From positions 5,321,775-5,385,774 of the forward strand of contig NC_052409.1 of NCBI RefSeq assembly GCF_009389715.1: a stretch of DNA of 64,000 nucleotides, written 5' to 3'. The notes under the pieces were generated by a model. It saw only the letters and a list, made by a program, of their open reading frames with translations. It searched no databases and was not told the origin of the DNA. The first letter of the stretch is position 1; every line of letters begins with the position of its first letter. This document shows, piece by piece, positions 1-12,800 of the stretch. The stretch is from Phoenix dactylifera (Eukaryota; Streptophyta; Magnoliopsida; Arecales; Arecaceae). The translations under genes were made by a program, and so were the position numbers.

Positions 1-803
1 CAATCTTTATCATACCTAATCCCTTAAAAACAATATACCTATAATTATATTTAAACAGAAGAACTGCTATAGAAACGAAATATTTAAGGTGCAGGATCTA
101 ACATTAAGAACTCAAAATTTGTAAATATAAAGGAACATATAAAATGAACCGAACCAAACCAATCCAATCCCCATCATAAATGGGCTATCCAAATAATGAC
201 CCATTTTGAAGTGACGGAGATGATACATTACTTCCAACCGACTCCAATTTGCAACCGAATAGCATCACCAACACTAATGTTATAGTGGACAGTCGCACCA
301 GAATTGATAAGTTGGCAAAAAATAAAGGAAAGCAAGAAAGACATGCTGGCACTAGAAGAAACAGCCTTTAGAGGAAAGTTTTATTTCATTGTTTGTGCAC
401 CATAAACACAAATTTTGCCTCATATAACATGCAAAAAAACAAAATGGTCATTTTGATAATATTTTTTTATGAAGAGAAAAACACACTTAGACAGACAGCC
501 AACGTCTGGGAAAATCATTAGTAAGAGATTGATAACACTGGTATATTTTATCAAGCCAGCTTGGAAAAATAAAAGAATGTACTGCTCTAATTATTGAATC
601 CTACAATTAGTTCAATCTAATAAGAATGAAAAATGGAACAGCTACTAAGCCTACATGATCATAGAGACACCACTGCCAGAACATGGCACGACAGCCTACA
701 CAAACTATCGTTAATCTATAACGAAAGGACAAATGACAAGCCTTTATAAAGGAGCAGGCATCCAACAAGTCAGACAAGAAATTTTGCTTGAACTGTGATT
801 CAG
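1..803. other. 3' flank and probable 3' UTR of the Alba gene
   Basis: AT-rich sequence downstream of the Alba stop codon, which is read on the minus strand. The part nearest the stop, roughly 590-803, is presumably 3' UTR. I see no second gene or recognisable mobile element here. Confidence 0.5.
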
Positions 804-3800
804 TTACACCCCACTAATATCTGCATGGATCGGTCCATTTGATCTAGAATCACGTCCCCTTCCTCGGGTTTGTCCCCTCCCACGACCGCGACCTGCAACC
901 AAATGATCTTTGATATATAAATGACAAGCTACTCTAACAAGGAAAAGCTTGCTGGCTTAATACCAGCTTAATGCTAGAGCAAGATTATATATATGTCATC
1001 TTGTTGCCCTAAGATTCACATCTATGTTCGCAGTTAAACCATTAGAAGAATAGATGGGATTGGAATTTACCATATCCAAACAGTGGGAAAAAATAGGATG
1101 AAGACCAGAACAAATCGAAATTATCTGGGTGCTCTTGATCCATTCAAGGTGGTGTTCACAATACTTGGTTGACTATTAGGTTTAGGGCCTTCCTCGAGAC
1201 TAAAGGACCAATCCATTCATGCAGCTCAAGGTATACGTTTGAATGCATGGTTCAAGGTTTTTACCCAAGAAAAGAGCTGAGTCAATAACATACCTCGGCC
1301 CTGGATGGGAACAGGTTCCACACTGTAATAACCACCCATTTCTTGCTGATAATCAGGTCGGCCACCATACCCGCCTCCTCTACCATGGCCCCGGAAACCA
1401 CGGCCCCTGCCACGGGGATATCCACCTCTACTATATCCACGACCTCTATTATCCCAGCCTCCATCACCGTAGTCCACAGTGCCATTACCTGAGCATAACT
1501 TGTAAATACTAAATATAAAAAATGAAAAGCTGAACTAAGAGACCCATTTCCATATCATAAAACTTACCACGAGCCCTCCCTCTGCCACGACCACTGCGGC
1601 CTCTACCTCGACCAGGAGGTAAGCCCTCTGCATCATAGATAAAATGCTAGTGAAAATGAGCATAAAAAAAACCTAGATAAACCCAGTGGATTGCAAATTT
1701 ACCTCCTTCATAGTCAAATTCAGGTAATGGTTTCACCTGATCTGCGGGTAAAGGAGGTTGATACCTGGTAAAAGTGATGGTAAGCAATTAATTTTTTTCA
1801 TGGCATCTGATAACAAAAGTAAGAAAGAGCATTCTCCAGAATTTCAACAGGAAAACAGGATGATAAAATTTAACGTAATCACATGATGCAAAGAATGACT
1901 AACAAACATGAAGAAAACATGCATGCAAGATCTTAGAAGATATCTTCTTTTTGTTTTAATTATTCAGTGCTTTCGCAAGAATTGCAAGATTAGTTCTAGT
2001 TTAAGTAAATTCAGGTAGCCAACACTTGTGGTTACCAAGTAATTCATTTAAGAATCCACTCTGGTTATATTTGACTTCAGTAGAGTGCAAACACAGGGAA
2101 GCAGAAAGTCTTATTGGCCCCAGGAAAGGTAAGGATCCACGGCTCTTTTAGAACCTGAGGAAGATACTCCATTTGCGAGAAAGATATGGTGAAGAGTATC
2201 ACTTCTGTTTATTTGCTAGCAGGCTTCGCGCTTGGAGTCACAAATGGAGTAAAATGTTATTGATTTAATTAGGATGCAACGAAGAGAACAAAGGATTATG
2301 TTAGCCTCTCAAAGTGTAAAATTGAGATGTTATCTCTGGTAGTAGGTTCACCATAGAGGACAGGGAGATATAAAGTTCATGATTTGGACATGGTGCTGAA
2401 GATCATAAAGAAAATTGAAATGTCGCAAAGTAGAAACGTTATTAAAAAGAGATTATTTCAAACTGTTCTTGTGTCACGTCTTTAGGCAACTCATATGACA
2501 TCACAAGTCAGCCAACATCAAGCGAAGCACATACGTCATATAGAGAGGCTCATGTTACTCACGTGTTGTTGGAATGTACGCTGGCTCATGTTACATGTGC
2601 CTTTATTCCACCCCTTTCATGAATGCCAGATTGAAATGTCAAACCAGGAGTTGTTGGATATGTTACACTGAACTTACACAAACAATTAAAGATATTTACA
2701 CAGCTTTTGATATCACGAGAGCAGGCAGAGGACAGCCCCAAGCATTTAAATGTACGCCTGGTAATCAATGCATCTCAATTACATCTTATGTTACCTAGAC
2801 CCCTTGATTTATCCCTAGGTACTATCACTTGGCACATATTTGGATATTAGCATAGCATTCAAAAACAGCCCCACAAAAGAAATTCTTAGACATTAAAAGG
2901 ATCCAACAGGTAGACAAAAACTGCACCCAAAATAAGGAACCAACATGTAATGTAGATTATATATTCTCCTCTTACTTTCAAGAAATGGTTTCAAGTAAAA
3001 AATGTTCCACAATCAATTCTCAGCAGTTGAACTTAAGCACTCTTTTTTAGCGAAAAAACAAAAAGAAAAAAGCTTCACCATAGTTGACTGTCACCATACC
3101 CACTTTCACAAGCTCACTGTACTCTGCCAAATGTCTAAGACTAGAATCATTTTTTAACTGCATGCTTCCAGCATTATTACCAACTACATGCAATCTAACT
3201 TGATAGAATAGGAAAACATTTAATTTTAAATCCAGATCTTCTGCACATATGAAATCAGTATGATGGTAAGCATTAGTGTCAATGCTTAACATAGAAGGCA
3301 TTTGAAGTTGTTTTTATAATAAGCATCATTATTTTGGGGTATTCATTTGTGGCATGTCTTCATCCAGACCATGCAATTATAGCACAGAAATCCAGATTAG
3401 CAAGCCCATTAACTGAATTTTTTAACATAGAAAAGTTATCATTCACTTCAATTAGATCGATTTGGTGTGCTATGCGATAAACAACGATGATCTCCAAAGG
3501 CTGGTGTCGAGAAACTTCTCAATAAATGTGAAACCTATGCTATTTCTAGTCACTTCATAAAGTAAGAAAACACATAGTACAAAAGGAAAAATGGTGTCCC
3601 AATTGAAAATCAGCAAAGTTGTCAAAAAAAGTCAGCCCACCATATGATCAATTATGTAGTTCCATTATAAGAAATGAGCTGACTGGATGTGGACTCTTCA
3701 TGTGCTAATAGACATGTTTCCTTAATTTCTGCTCACTACTTTGCTTTCAGATTCGTGTATGCAGATCAGCTACAAGATGGACAAAATACTCTAATATCCA

Positions 3801-6800
3801 AAAAATGGAAAACAAGCAATGACAATGGGCCACCAATTTGTTAACCTGGCCAACACAAGATAATATATACATCAGCCACCAACAAACTATGCCTCAAGGC
3901 TTATAAACTTAGAATAAGATGCTACGAATTAATTTTCTGAAATGAGTGCGGCTTCTTGAGAAGAAGTCTAATACATGAGATCTAAGATGGCAGTTGGTAG
4001 CAAACCAATTGCAAGGAACAATTTTTACCTATTTTAGATCCACGCATCAAAAGGGGAGGAAAATAATTGAAGAAGCAACAGGAAAACTGTAGTAGACCCC
4101 ACGATTAAATTCAAAAGGTCTCTAGTGCAGCAAAAACAATTCTTGAAAAAATCATATACCATTCTCTTGATTAAATTTTTGCAAACAATGAGAGCTTGCA
4201 CCTACTTTAATCAAACTTGAAGTGCATGATGTAGAACTGCAGGTGGGAAAACAGAAGCTTTTTCATACTCACCCAACAGAGGATGTATCAAGCTCCTTCT
4301 TGGACAAAGTTATCGTGACCATAGACACATGCCTAGTGGTCTCAAGCCTATGAAAACAGATTACTGTCAGAAACAGATTAGGTGAAGATTCAAATATTCA
4401 ACTAACTAGCAAAACCTAAACCCCATGCTACATGGCCAAAAAAGTCTATATGGAAGCAACCTTCTATTTTTAAAATAAAGAATTAGAACTTCTTACGGAA
4501 GTAGGCCTTCCTCTAATGGTTCCCATGTATCAGTTATGTCGATAGATCCAATAGCAGTGTTTTGATGGAGACCAACGATCCTTCTCTGCATCACCAGTAT
4601 ATTACAAAAATTATAAGTCGGACCAATCACCAATCACAACATGTACTTTGGTTCTAAGGAAGAAAGATGACCAAGGATCAATTCACAGACAGATCAAAAT
4701 AATTCTTTGAGAGAACCAGGGACTGATTTAATCATTCAAATGAATAAAAAGATCAGAATAATACCTTTATCAGTTCCACAATCATGACGGTTTTGTTGAT
4801 AGCTCTTCCCATTGCCTTGAAGACAATTTCAATTGAATCTTTCTCCTTGAAAATAAATATGCAACAAATCAGAAGGCAATATAATCAACAGAAAAGAATG
4901 AAACTATGAACTTGCAACATTAAAAGAAAATGATAGGTACTCTTTAGCATAGCTAATTATCTGTATCTATCAGTCTGCGCATGCACAGAAAAGCAAAGTC
5001 ATTCCTCCCACCATGAGAATTCATGAAAGGTTTTCTTTAGCAGATAAAAGGTGCAAGTACGTCCATGAGAGTATGTCACCATGGAGTCATTCGGAGAGCA
5101 TGTCTGCTTGTTGCATGCATCTCACATTTAACTGTTGCCAATAAAAGAAAGTCAATTAATGTGGCAAAGTATCTATTCTATTCAACTTATGCTGACCTAT
5201 ACTCGTTAGTAATGGCTCAATTTACATATAGAAAGCCCTATAATGGGAAACTACCCCATTACGTTTGGAGAGAGATGGGACCAGATATAAATTAGGGGGA
5301 GCAGATGCAAGTTTTTTCTTTCCATACCTGGCCAAATGACTACAGGATCATCGGTGTACTCTACCTCAATTCACCATTTCGAACCTGATACAGAAGCTTT
5401 TTCTATACCAGCATGTTACGTGCTACGTGGTGGTTGCAGGGTGGATGCATGGGGTCTACATGTTCCTCACCAACATTGCCAAAGAAGCGGTTGCATGCCT
5501 CGTGTTACGTGCCTCTGCTACATGGTTTCATGGTGGATGCATGGGGTGCTACGTGTTCCCCCCCACTCACCAACGTGCCAAAGAAGTGGTTGCATGCCTC
5601 GTGTTACATGCCTCTGCTATGTGGTTTCATGGTGGATGCATGGGATGCTACGTGTTCCTCCCCACTCACCAACGTGCCAAAGAAGTGGTTGCATGCCTTG
5701 TGTTACGTGCCTTATTATTTGCTTAGCTGTTATTTCCTTATTATTATTATTGTTGACCAGGTCCCAAGGAGAGATATTCTCCGTTAGCTATGGTTAGTTT
5801 CATATTGCAGCGCTAGGCCAGTAAGCTACATTTTAGCTAGTTAGTTTACTCCCATGTAATGCCGTCTATTTATTTGATTCCCATGCAATGAGAAAGGCAT
5901 GACTACTTTCATTCAAATATTGTGTTAACTTGTTTGAAGGATACAGGTCCGTCGAAGTACCTGGTTAGTTCATTACCATAACATTTGGTATCACTGTATC
6001 AGAGCAGGCACTTCGATGGCCGAAGGAACGGGTACTCGCTATTCTCAATTAGCATAATCATTAGCAAACGTTAAACAACAACAGGAGCGGCAGAGTGAAG
6101 CTCACCAATGCGCCATACAAGAGCTCTCGCACCAGATTCAGCAGTTGGCAACAAGCTTTGAGAGTGTCAGCTGACAGAGAGACAAGCAACCACTTGAGGA
6201 TCAAGGCAGGTCGTCCAACCGACAAGAAGACCCTCTCTATGGCGGACACCCAGGCATCCAATCACGAACTATACGGTTAGAATTTCCTAAATTTGATAGC
6301 ACTAATCCTTCTGGTTGGATCTATAGGGCGAATCAATTTTTTGCATATCACCAGACCAATCCATTGCACCGCATCTTGATTTCTTCATTCCACATGGAGG
6401 GTCAAGCTCCCACCTGGTTTCAAGATATGAAGGAGTCCGGTAATCTGACAAGCTGGGATGCCTTCACAAAGGCATTGTTAACTCGGTTTGAGCCTTCAGT
6501 GTACGATGATCCGATGGAGGAATTAACAAAGTTACACCAAATCTCTACTGTGGAGGTCTACAAAACCAGCTTTGGAGCTCTCACCAACCGCTTGCCCCAG
6601 CTAGATGAACAATATAAGTTGAGCTGGTTCCTTGGCTGGCTCCGGGATGATATCTGCTTGTCGGTAAGAATGCTCCAGCCTACTGAAAGAGTAGATGCCC
6701 TACAAGCCAATCGCAATATGTATTGCGAAAGGTTTTTTCTTTTGATTTGTCCAAATCATGTACATGACATTTAAATATGAATAAAGGCGTTATGTTTTAT

Positions 6801-9800
6801 CATATGCTGTTGATTATATTTATGATAAACTCCTTAGATTAGGGCAATGGTTTTAAGACTATGATGAGATCATACTAGTGAGACTTAAAATCCTAAAATC
6901 CTAATCTTAAATATTCTCAGTCATTGGTACATTGAGTCGGGGATCAATGATTACCGGAAAGACTGGCATGTCTTATGTATGCTCGATGCAGAGGATGATT
7001 GATCTCACAATCATTTGTGTGGAGACACTAATACAAAGATGTGGGTGCTCATTAGAGGAAATGAGTTCACTGAATTGACCTACAAAGAGAAATCTTATGA
7101 AGTCTTACTTACATGTCAAAAGATGATTCTCTTAGTGGGAGTTGTGCAACTGATCCTATGACCTGAGATCACCATGGTATCTTGTGCACATGAACCCATA
7201 TTTTGGTTTACACTCATTCATGACAATAAGTTATGTACGAGGTCTTCTGGATATGGTGAATTGTGTACGAAGATTATAAGTAGGTCAACAAGGAATTAAT
7301 CACTTCTAGTAAGAGAAGATAGCATCCTATTTATTCTAATCATATGATAATTCAGGAAGCCTTTGATCAAAGCAGAATGAAAATTAGAAAGAGTTTCTAA
7401 TGTTTCATTATTTGAATTATCATTAAAAGATTGAGAAAAATATGAATATGAAATTGAGTTTGACATATATTCATACTCATATACATATTTGGGATGCAGT
7501 TTGATTAAAAGATTGAATTGCATGGTAACTTGCCACTGAAGGGTATTTTGGTATTTCCACCAAATTCCATATTTTCCGGGTAGACATGACACGTTGCTAG
7601 ACGTCAATCTTGTTTTATAGGTTTGATCAAATTAAAGAGTTTAATTCGATCACCAATTAGAAAGGATTCTAATTGTTAAGTTCGGGTTCGCGCAGTTTGG
7701 ACTTAAATCGATTAGAAGAGTTCTAATCAAGTTGGGTCAACTCGCACTCACACCTATTGCTGGCTAAGTATGGAACCCAATGGGTCACACACAAGGAAAC
7801 TTATCAAGGGTCTAATTGGATTAGATCATGTTTGCAAGATAAACATCCTAGCAGGTGTTGCAAACCTTAGCTCCTAATTCGAATTGGATTCGAATCTGAT
7901 TCTTAATTGATCTAATTTGATTAGATCATATTCTAATATGGGTTAGCCAAGAGTTGGCACCTAATTGGCTTGGTTTGAGTCTAATTGGATTAGATTTAAT
8001 AAATCATTCAATTTAAGACCATTAGATCTTGATCTACCGTTGGATGAAGACATAATGGAGAGTTGGTTTAACCCAATTGGATTGGGTTAGAGGATGGCTA
8101 TCATAATTGACCATTGGATCTTAATCCCACCATTGGATGAAGACATAATGGGTCAAGTAAATGGCGCCTTGCATTGGAGCCCTTGGATCATCATCATGAA
8201 AGATCAAGAGGTGAGGCATGATGGACATGTGATTAGCATGTGATGTTGACTTGGTCAAAATATGGCACCACATGAAAGGACATATCATTTGATATACCTC
8301 TTCACTTGATCTGCACCTCCTCTTATTTGATATGGCCCTCAGATGATGTCCTTTCATGAAAGGATGTGTGGATGGGATGCATCCCTTGAAGATGCATCCC
8401 TACACCTATTATAAATAGGCTAGCACTCCATGGGTTTCATCATTCTAACTCCACCCCACTCCTCTCTTCTTTCTTTCTAGCATTGCTTCTAGTGTGTCCT
8501 AAGCCAAGACAAGGTGGTCTTCTTTAGGACAAAAGGATTAGAAGTGATTTTAGAAGGTTAAAGAAAAATAGAAAGGAAAGCAAGCCATTAGAGTTCTTTA
8601 AGAATTCTGCATTAAGGATCAAAGTCTTTGGAGCTTAAGACTTAAATCAAGTTTTCGTGTGGATCAACGTTGGAGGGTGAACACTTGGGCACCTAGTAGA
8701 AATTCTGCATATTGGATTAGCGTTAGAGGTATTCTTCTATTTCTGCATTTATATTATATTATTTGATTGCTTCCATTAAGGTGATCTTGGCTTATAAGGG
8801 TTTTATGTTAAGGAACTTTATCAAAAAATTTTTAAAATTCCTAACTTCCGCTGCGCATTATAACATGCTAAAACCCTTCAGTGGTATCAGAGCCATCCTT
8901 AATTGGTTCAATCAAATAATTATGTATGATGTATGATTATTAATTTACTATGAGATAGTAATGTCATATGCTTAGAGAAATGCTGAAATGTATGATTAAT
9001 ATATGATATGTTATGTAATAAAATATCATGATATGAAATTTTCCATATGAAAATATGTTGAAGCATGTTAATTAATTGCTTATGATTTATACATGCTATG
9101 AGATAGCCATGATGCATAATAGTTTATTTTAGACATGTTAAATGTATGTTACAATTAAAGAATGTGCTAGAGACTAGTAAGCCCTCAATAAAAATTATAT
9201 TAAGTCATAGTGTTGAAAAACTTTGAGCTAATCCATTCTAGAACAATTAATCTAATTGGTGTCTAAGGAAAGCACTAAAGGTGGTTACTTAATTAAGACC
9301 TTACTCTCTGAGTAAGGGGAGCCTCCCACCTGCTTACCTAGCCAATTGTTTGATTGCCTATTATGGATAAGCTTAATATTGATATAACACTATTGATAGC
9401 CTTCCTTCATGCCTCGATATTATTATGTCAGGATCCATGCTAGTTTGTTGTGCTAACACAAGACTTGCAATGGGGACTGATGTTATACTGTCTTGGTGCA
9501 TTAAGATGCTTATGGCATATTTTAATATATTGCCTTGTTGTGCAACCACAAGGGCAATATTATTCGAATATGACTATATGGAAATGAAGGGTTTGACTTA
9601 ACTAAAATATTATTGTTTGTTGTGCTAACACAAGGCAATAAGTATTTTAAGAGGACAAGATAAAGTTGAGAATTGCATGAGATGCAATTGGAAAGAGTTT
9701 CCTACCTTTGAACTCATAAGAGTTTGTTGTGTAAACACAAGGCTTTTTATGATGAATTAGGATCTCAACCCTACTAAGAAAAATTATATTTTCACGTTTA

Positions 9801-12800
9801 TCATAGGAGAGGGCTATGATATTCGATAAAAATAGTAGGAGACAAATTAGATTAAAGTCCTTATCTAGTTGCAAACATGTCATCATGATTGGTCTGCTTA
9901 TATTAGTTTTGTTCTTGCATATGTAGAATTATTAAATGGCTTCTTCACTTTCACTAAGAGGCATCTTAGATGCCAACAAGTTGACCGGACCAAACTATGT
10001 GGACTGGTTGAGGAATTTAAAGATAGTACTCACTCAGGAGAAAATTTTCTATATACTTGAAACCCCTGATCTTGGAGATCTAGGGGATGATGCTACAGAA
10101 GAGGAGGTTGCCACACATAAGATGTGGAAAAATGACAGTGTGACTGTCAAATGTATCATACTTGCCTCTATGAACAATGAATTACAGAGGCAACATGAAG
10201 GCATGGACACTCAATCCATACTTCTCAATTTAAAAGAGTTGTATGGAGAACAAAGCAGGACTGCTAGGTATGAGATATCTAAGCAGTTGTTCCGTGCTAG
10301 AATGAATGAAGGAACTCTAGTGCAAAACCATGTTCTTATGGTTATAGACTTGATCACCAGATTAAGTCAATTAGGTTTTGCTATGGATAGTGAGCTCAGT
10401 CAGGATTTGATCCTGCAATCACTGCCTGATTCATTCTCTCAGTTTGAAGTGAACTTTCACATGAACAAGCTGAACACCTCCCTGCCTGAGCTGTTAAATA
10501 TGCTCAAACAGCTGAAGGGCATATTAAGAAGGATAAAGGTCCACTCCTTCTTATAAATAGCACCTCTATGAGGAAATCGGGAAATAAGGGTTCTAAGAAA
10601 CGATTGAACCCCAAGAGTAGCATCAAAAAGAAAAAAGGAAAGAAAAACTCCGAATCAAGTACCTGTTTTCATTGCGGCAAAGCTGGCCAATGGAAAAGGA
10701 ATTGCAAGAGTTTTCTTGCAAGTATGAAGACCGATGCAAGAGTTGCATCAAAAGGTATGTTTATGTTACATGCCAACTTGTCATTAAGTTCTTCAAATTC
10801 AAATTCATGGGTATTGGATACCGGCTGTGGTTTTCACATTTGCAAATCTTTGCATGGACTACAGAAAATTAAAATTTTGAAGAAAGGTGACTTCGAGCTG
10901 TATGGCGCTGGAGGAGAGTCCATCCAGGCTGAAGCTGTTGGAACCTACAACTTGGAATTGCCTTCGGAAAAGCTCCTACAATTAGAAGATTGTTATTATA
11001 TGCCCAAAATTATTAGAAATGTAATTTCCATTCCTTTGTTGTTAAAAAAAGGTTTTGAAATTAATGGAAAGGGCAATGGTTGCTCTATTTATTTTTCTAA
11101 TAAGCATCTTTGCAATGGCATTATAGAAAATGGTCTTCTAGTTTTATTACTTAATGACAATGTCTTTCATATTAATAAAAGCAATAAAAGAAAGAGAGAG
11201 GAAGTGAATAATATCCTCCTTTGGCATTGCCGACTTGGTCACATAAGTGAATCAAGAATCAACAAGTTATACAAAGAAGAGTTCTTTGATCCTTATGATT
11301 ATGAATCATTAGGAACTTGTGAATCTTGTCTTATGGAAAAAATGACCAAGTCTCCATTCACTGGACATGGAGAAAGGGCAAGTGAGTTATTAGGACTTAT
11401 ACAAACAGATGTATGTGGTCCTATGACAACTCCAGCTAGAGGTGGATACTCTTACTTCATCACATTCACTGATGATTTATCAAGGTTCGGATTTGTGTAT
11501 CTTATGAAACATAAATACGAAGCCTTTGATAAGTTTAAAGAGTATCAAAGTATGGTTGAAAAACAAACCGGAAAGTGTATTAAAATCCTTCGATCTGATC
11601 GAGGAGGTGAATACCTTTCTAGTGAATTTTTAAATCATCTTAAAGAAAAGGGCATTCTCTCTGAATGGACACCTCCGTATACGCCACAACTAAATGGTGT
11701 AGCTGAACGGAGGAATCGTACTCTATTAGATATGGTAAGGTCCATGATGTGCTTTACAGATCTTCCTATTTCCTTCTGGGGTTATGCCTTAGAAACTGCT
11801 ACATATGTGCTAAACAGGATACCTTCAAAATCTGTATCTAGTACTCCATATGAGATATGGAGAGGTAGAAAGCCCAATCTTAAATATTTTAAAATATGGG
11901 GCTGCCAAGCATATGTCAAAAGAAATTTTGGACATAAGCTAAGTGCTAGATCAGATAAATGTACATTTATAGGTTATTCCAAAGAAAGTATTGGATATCT
12001 CTTCTATCACCCTACTGAACAAAAGGTACTTGTTAGTAGGCATGCCACTTTCTTAGAAAAAGAGTTTATCTTAGAAAAGGGCAGTGAAAGAAGAATTGAA
12101 CTTAATGAAGTTCAAGACCTACAAATAGAAACACAAGAAATTCTTCAACCAGATGTACCCATTGATGAAGTACAACCACAACACACATCTCCTCTCCAAA
12201 GGTCAGATAGAGTGCGAAATGCACCTAAGAGATATGGGTTTGTCATTGAGAATGATGAAGCCCACATCGTCGAAAATGATGATCCTCTGACCTATTCGGA
12301 AGTTATCATGAGTAATGACTCTAACAAATGGTTAGAAGCTATGAAATCCGAAATAGACTCTATGTATACCAACCAAGTATGGACTTTGGTTGATGCACCA
12401 GAAGGTGTAAACCCTATAGGTTGCAAATGGGTCTATAAGAAGAAGATTGGAGCAGATGGCCAAGTAGAAACCTACAAGGCTAGATTGGTGGCAAAAGGTT
12501 TCAGGCAAAAGCAAGGAATTGACTATGATGAAACTTTTTCACCAGTTGCCATGCTTAAATCTATTCGGATTTTGCTTGCAATAGCTGCATACTATGATTA
12601 TGAAATTTGGCAGATGGATGTCAAAACCGCCTTCCTTAATGGTTATCTTGAGGAAGAGGTTTACATGACACAGCCAGAAGGATTTGTCTCAAGTGGGAGA
12701 GCAAATCAAGTATGCAAGCTTAAGAGATCCATTTATGGATTAAAGCAAGCATCGAGGAGTTGGAACACCCGTTTTGATACAACAGTCAAAGAGTTTGGTT

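Noticed and set aside
5336..5797. Repetitive 153-codon frame (and its copy at 19639-20097)
   Set aside because: It lies in the gypsy LTRs and comes from the 99-bp tandem units; LTRs do not encode proteins.
7296..7607. 103-codon minus frame repeated almost identically at 14478-14789
   Set aside because: Both lie at the same place in the two copia LTRs, so the similarity is LTR identity, not gene duplication.
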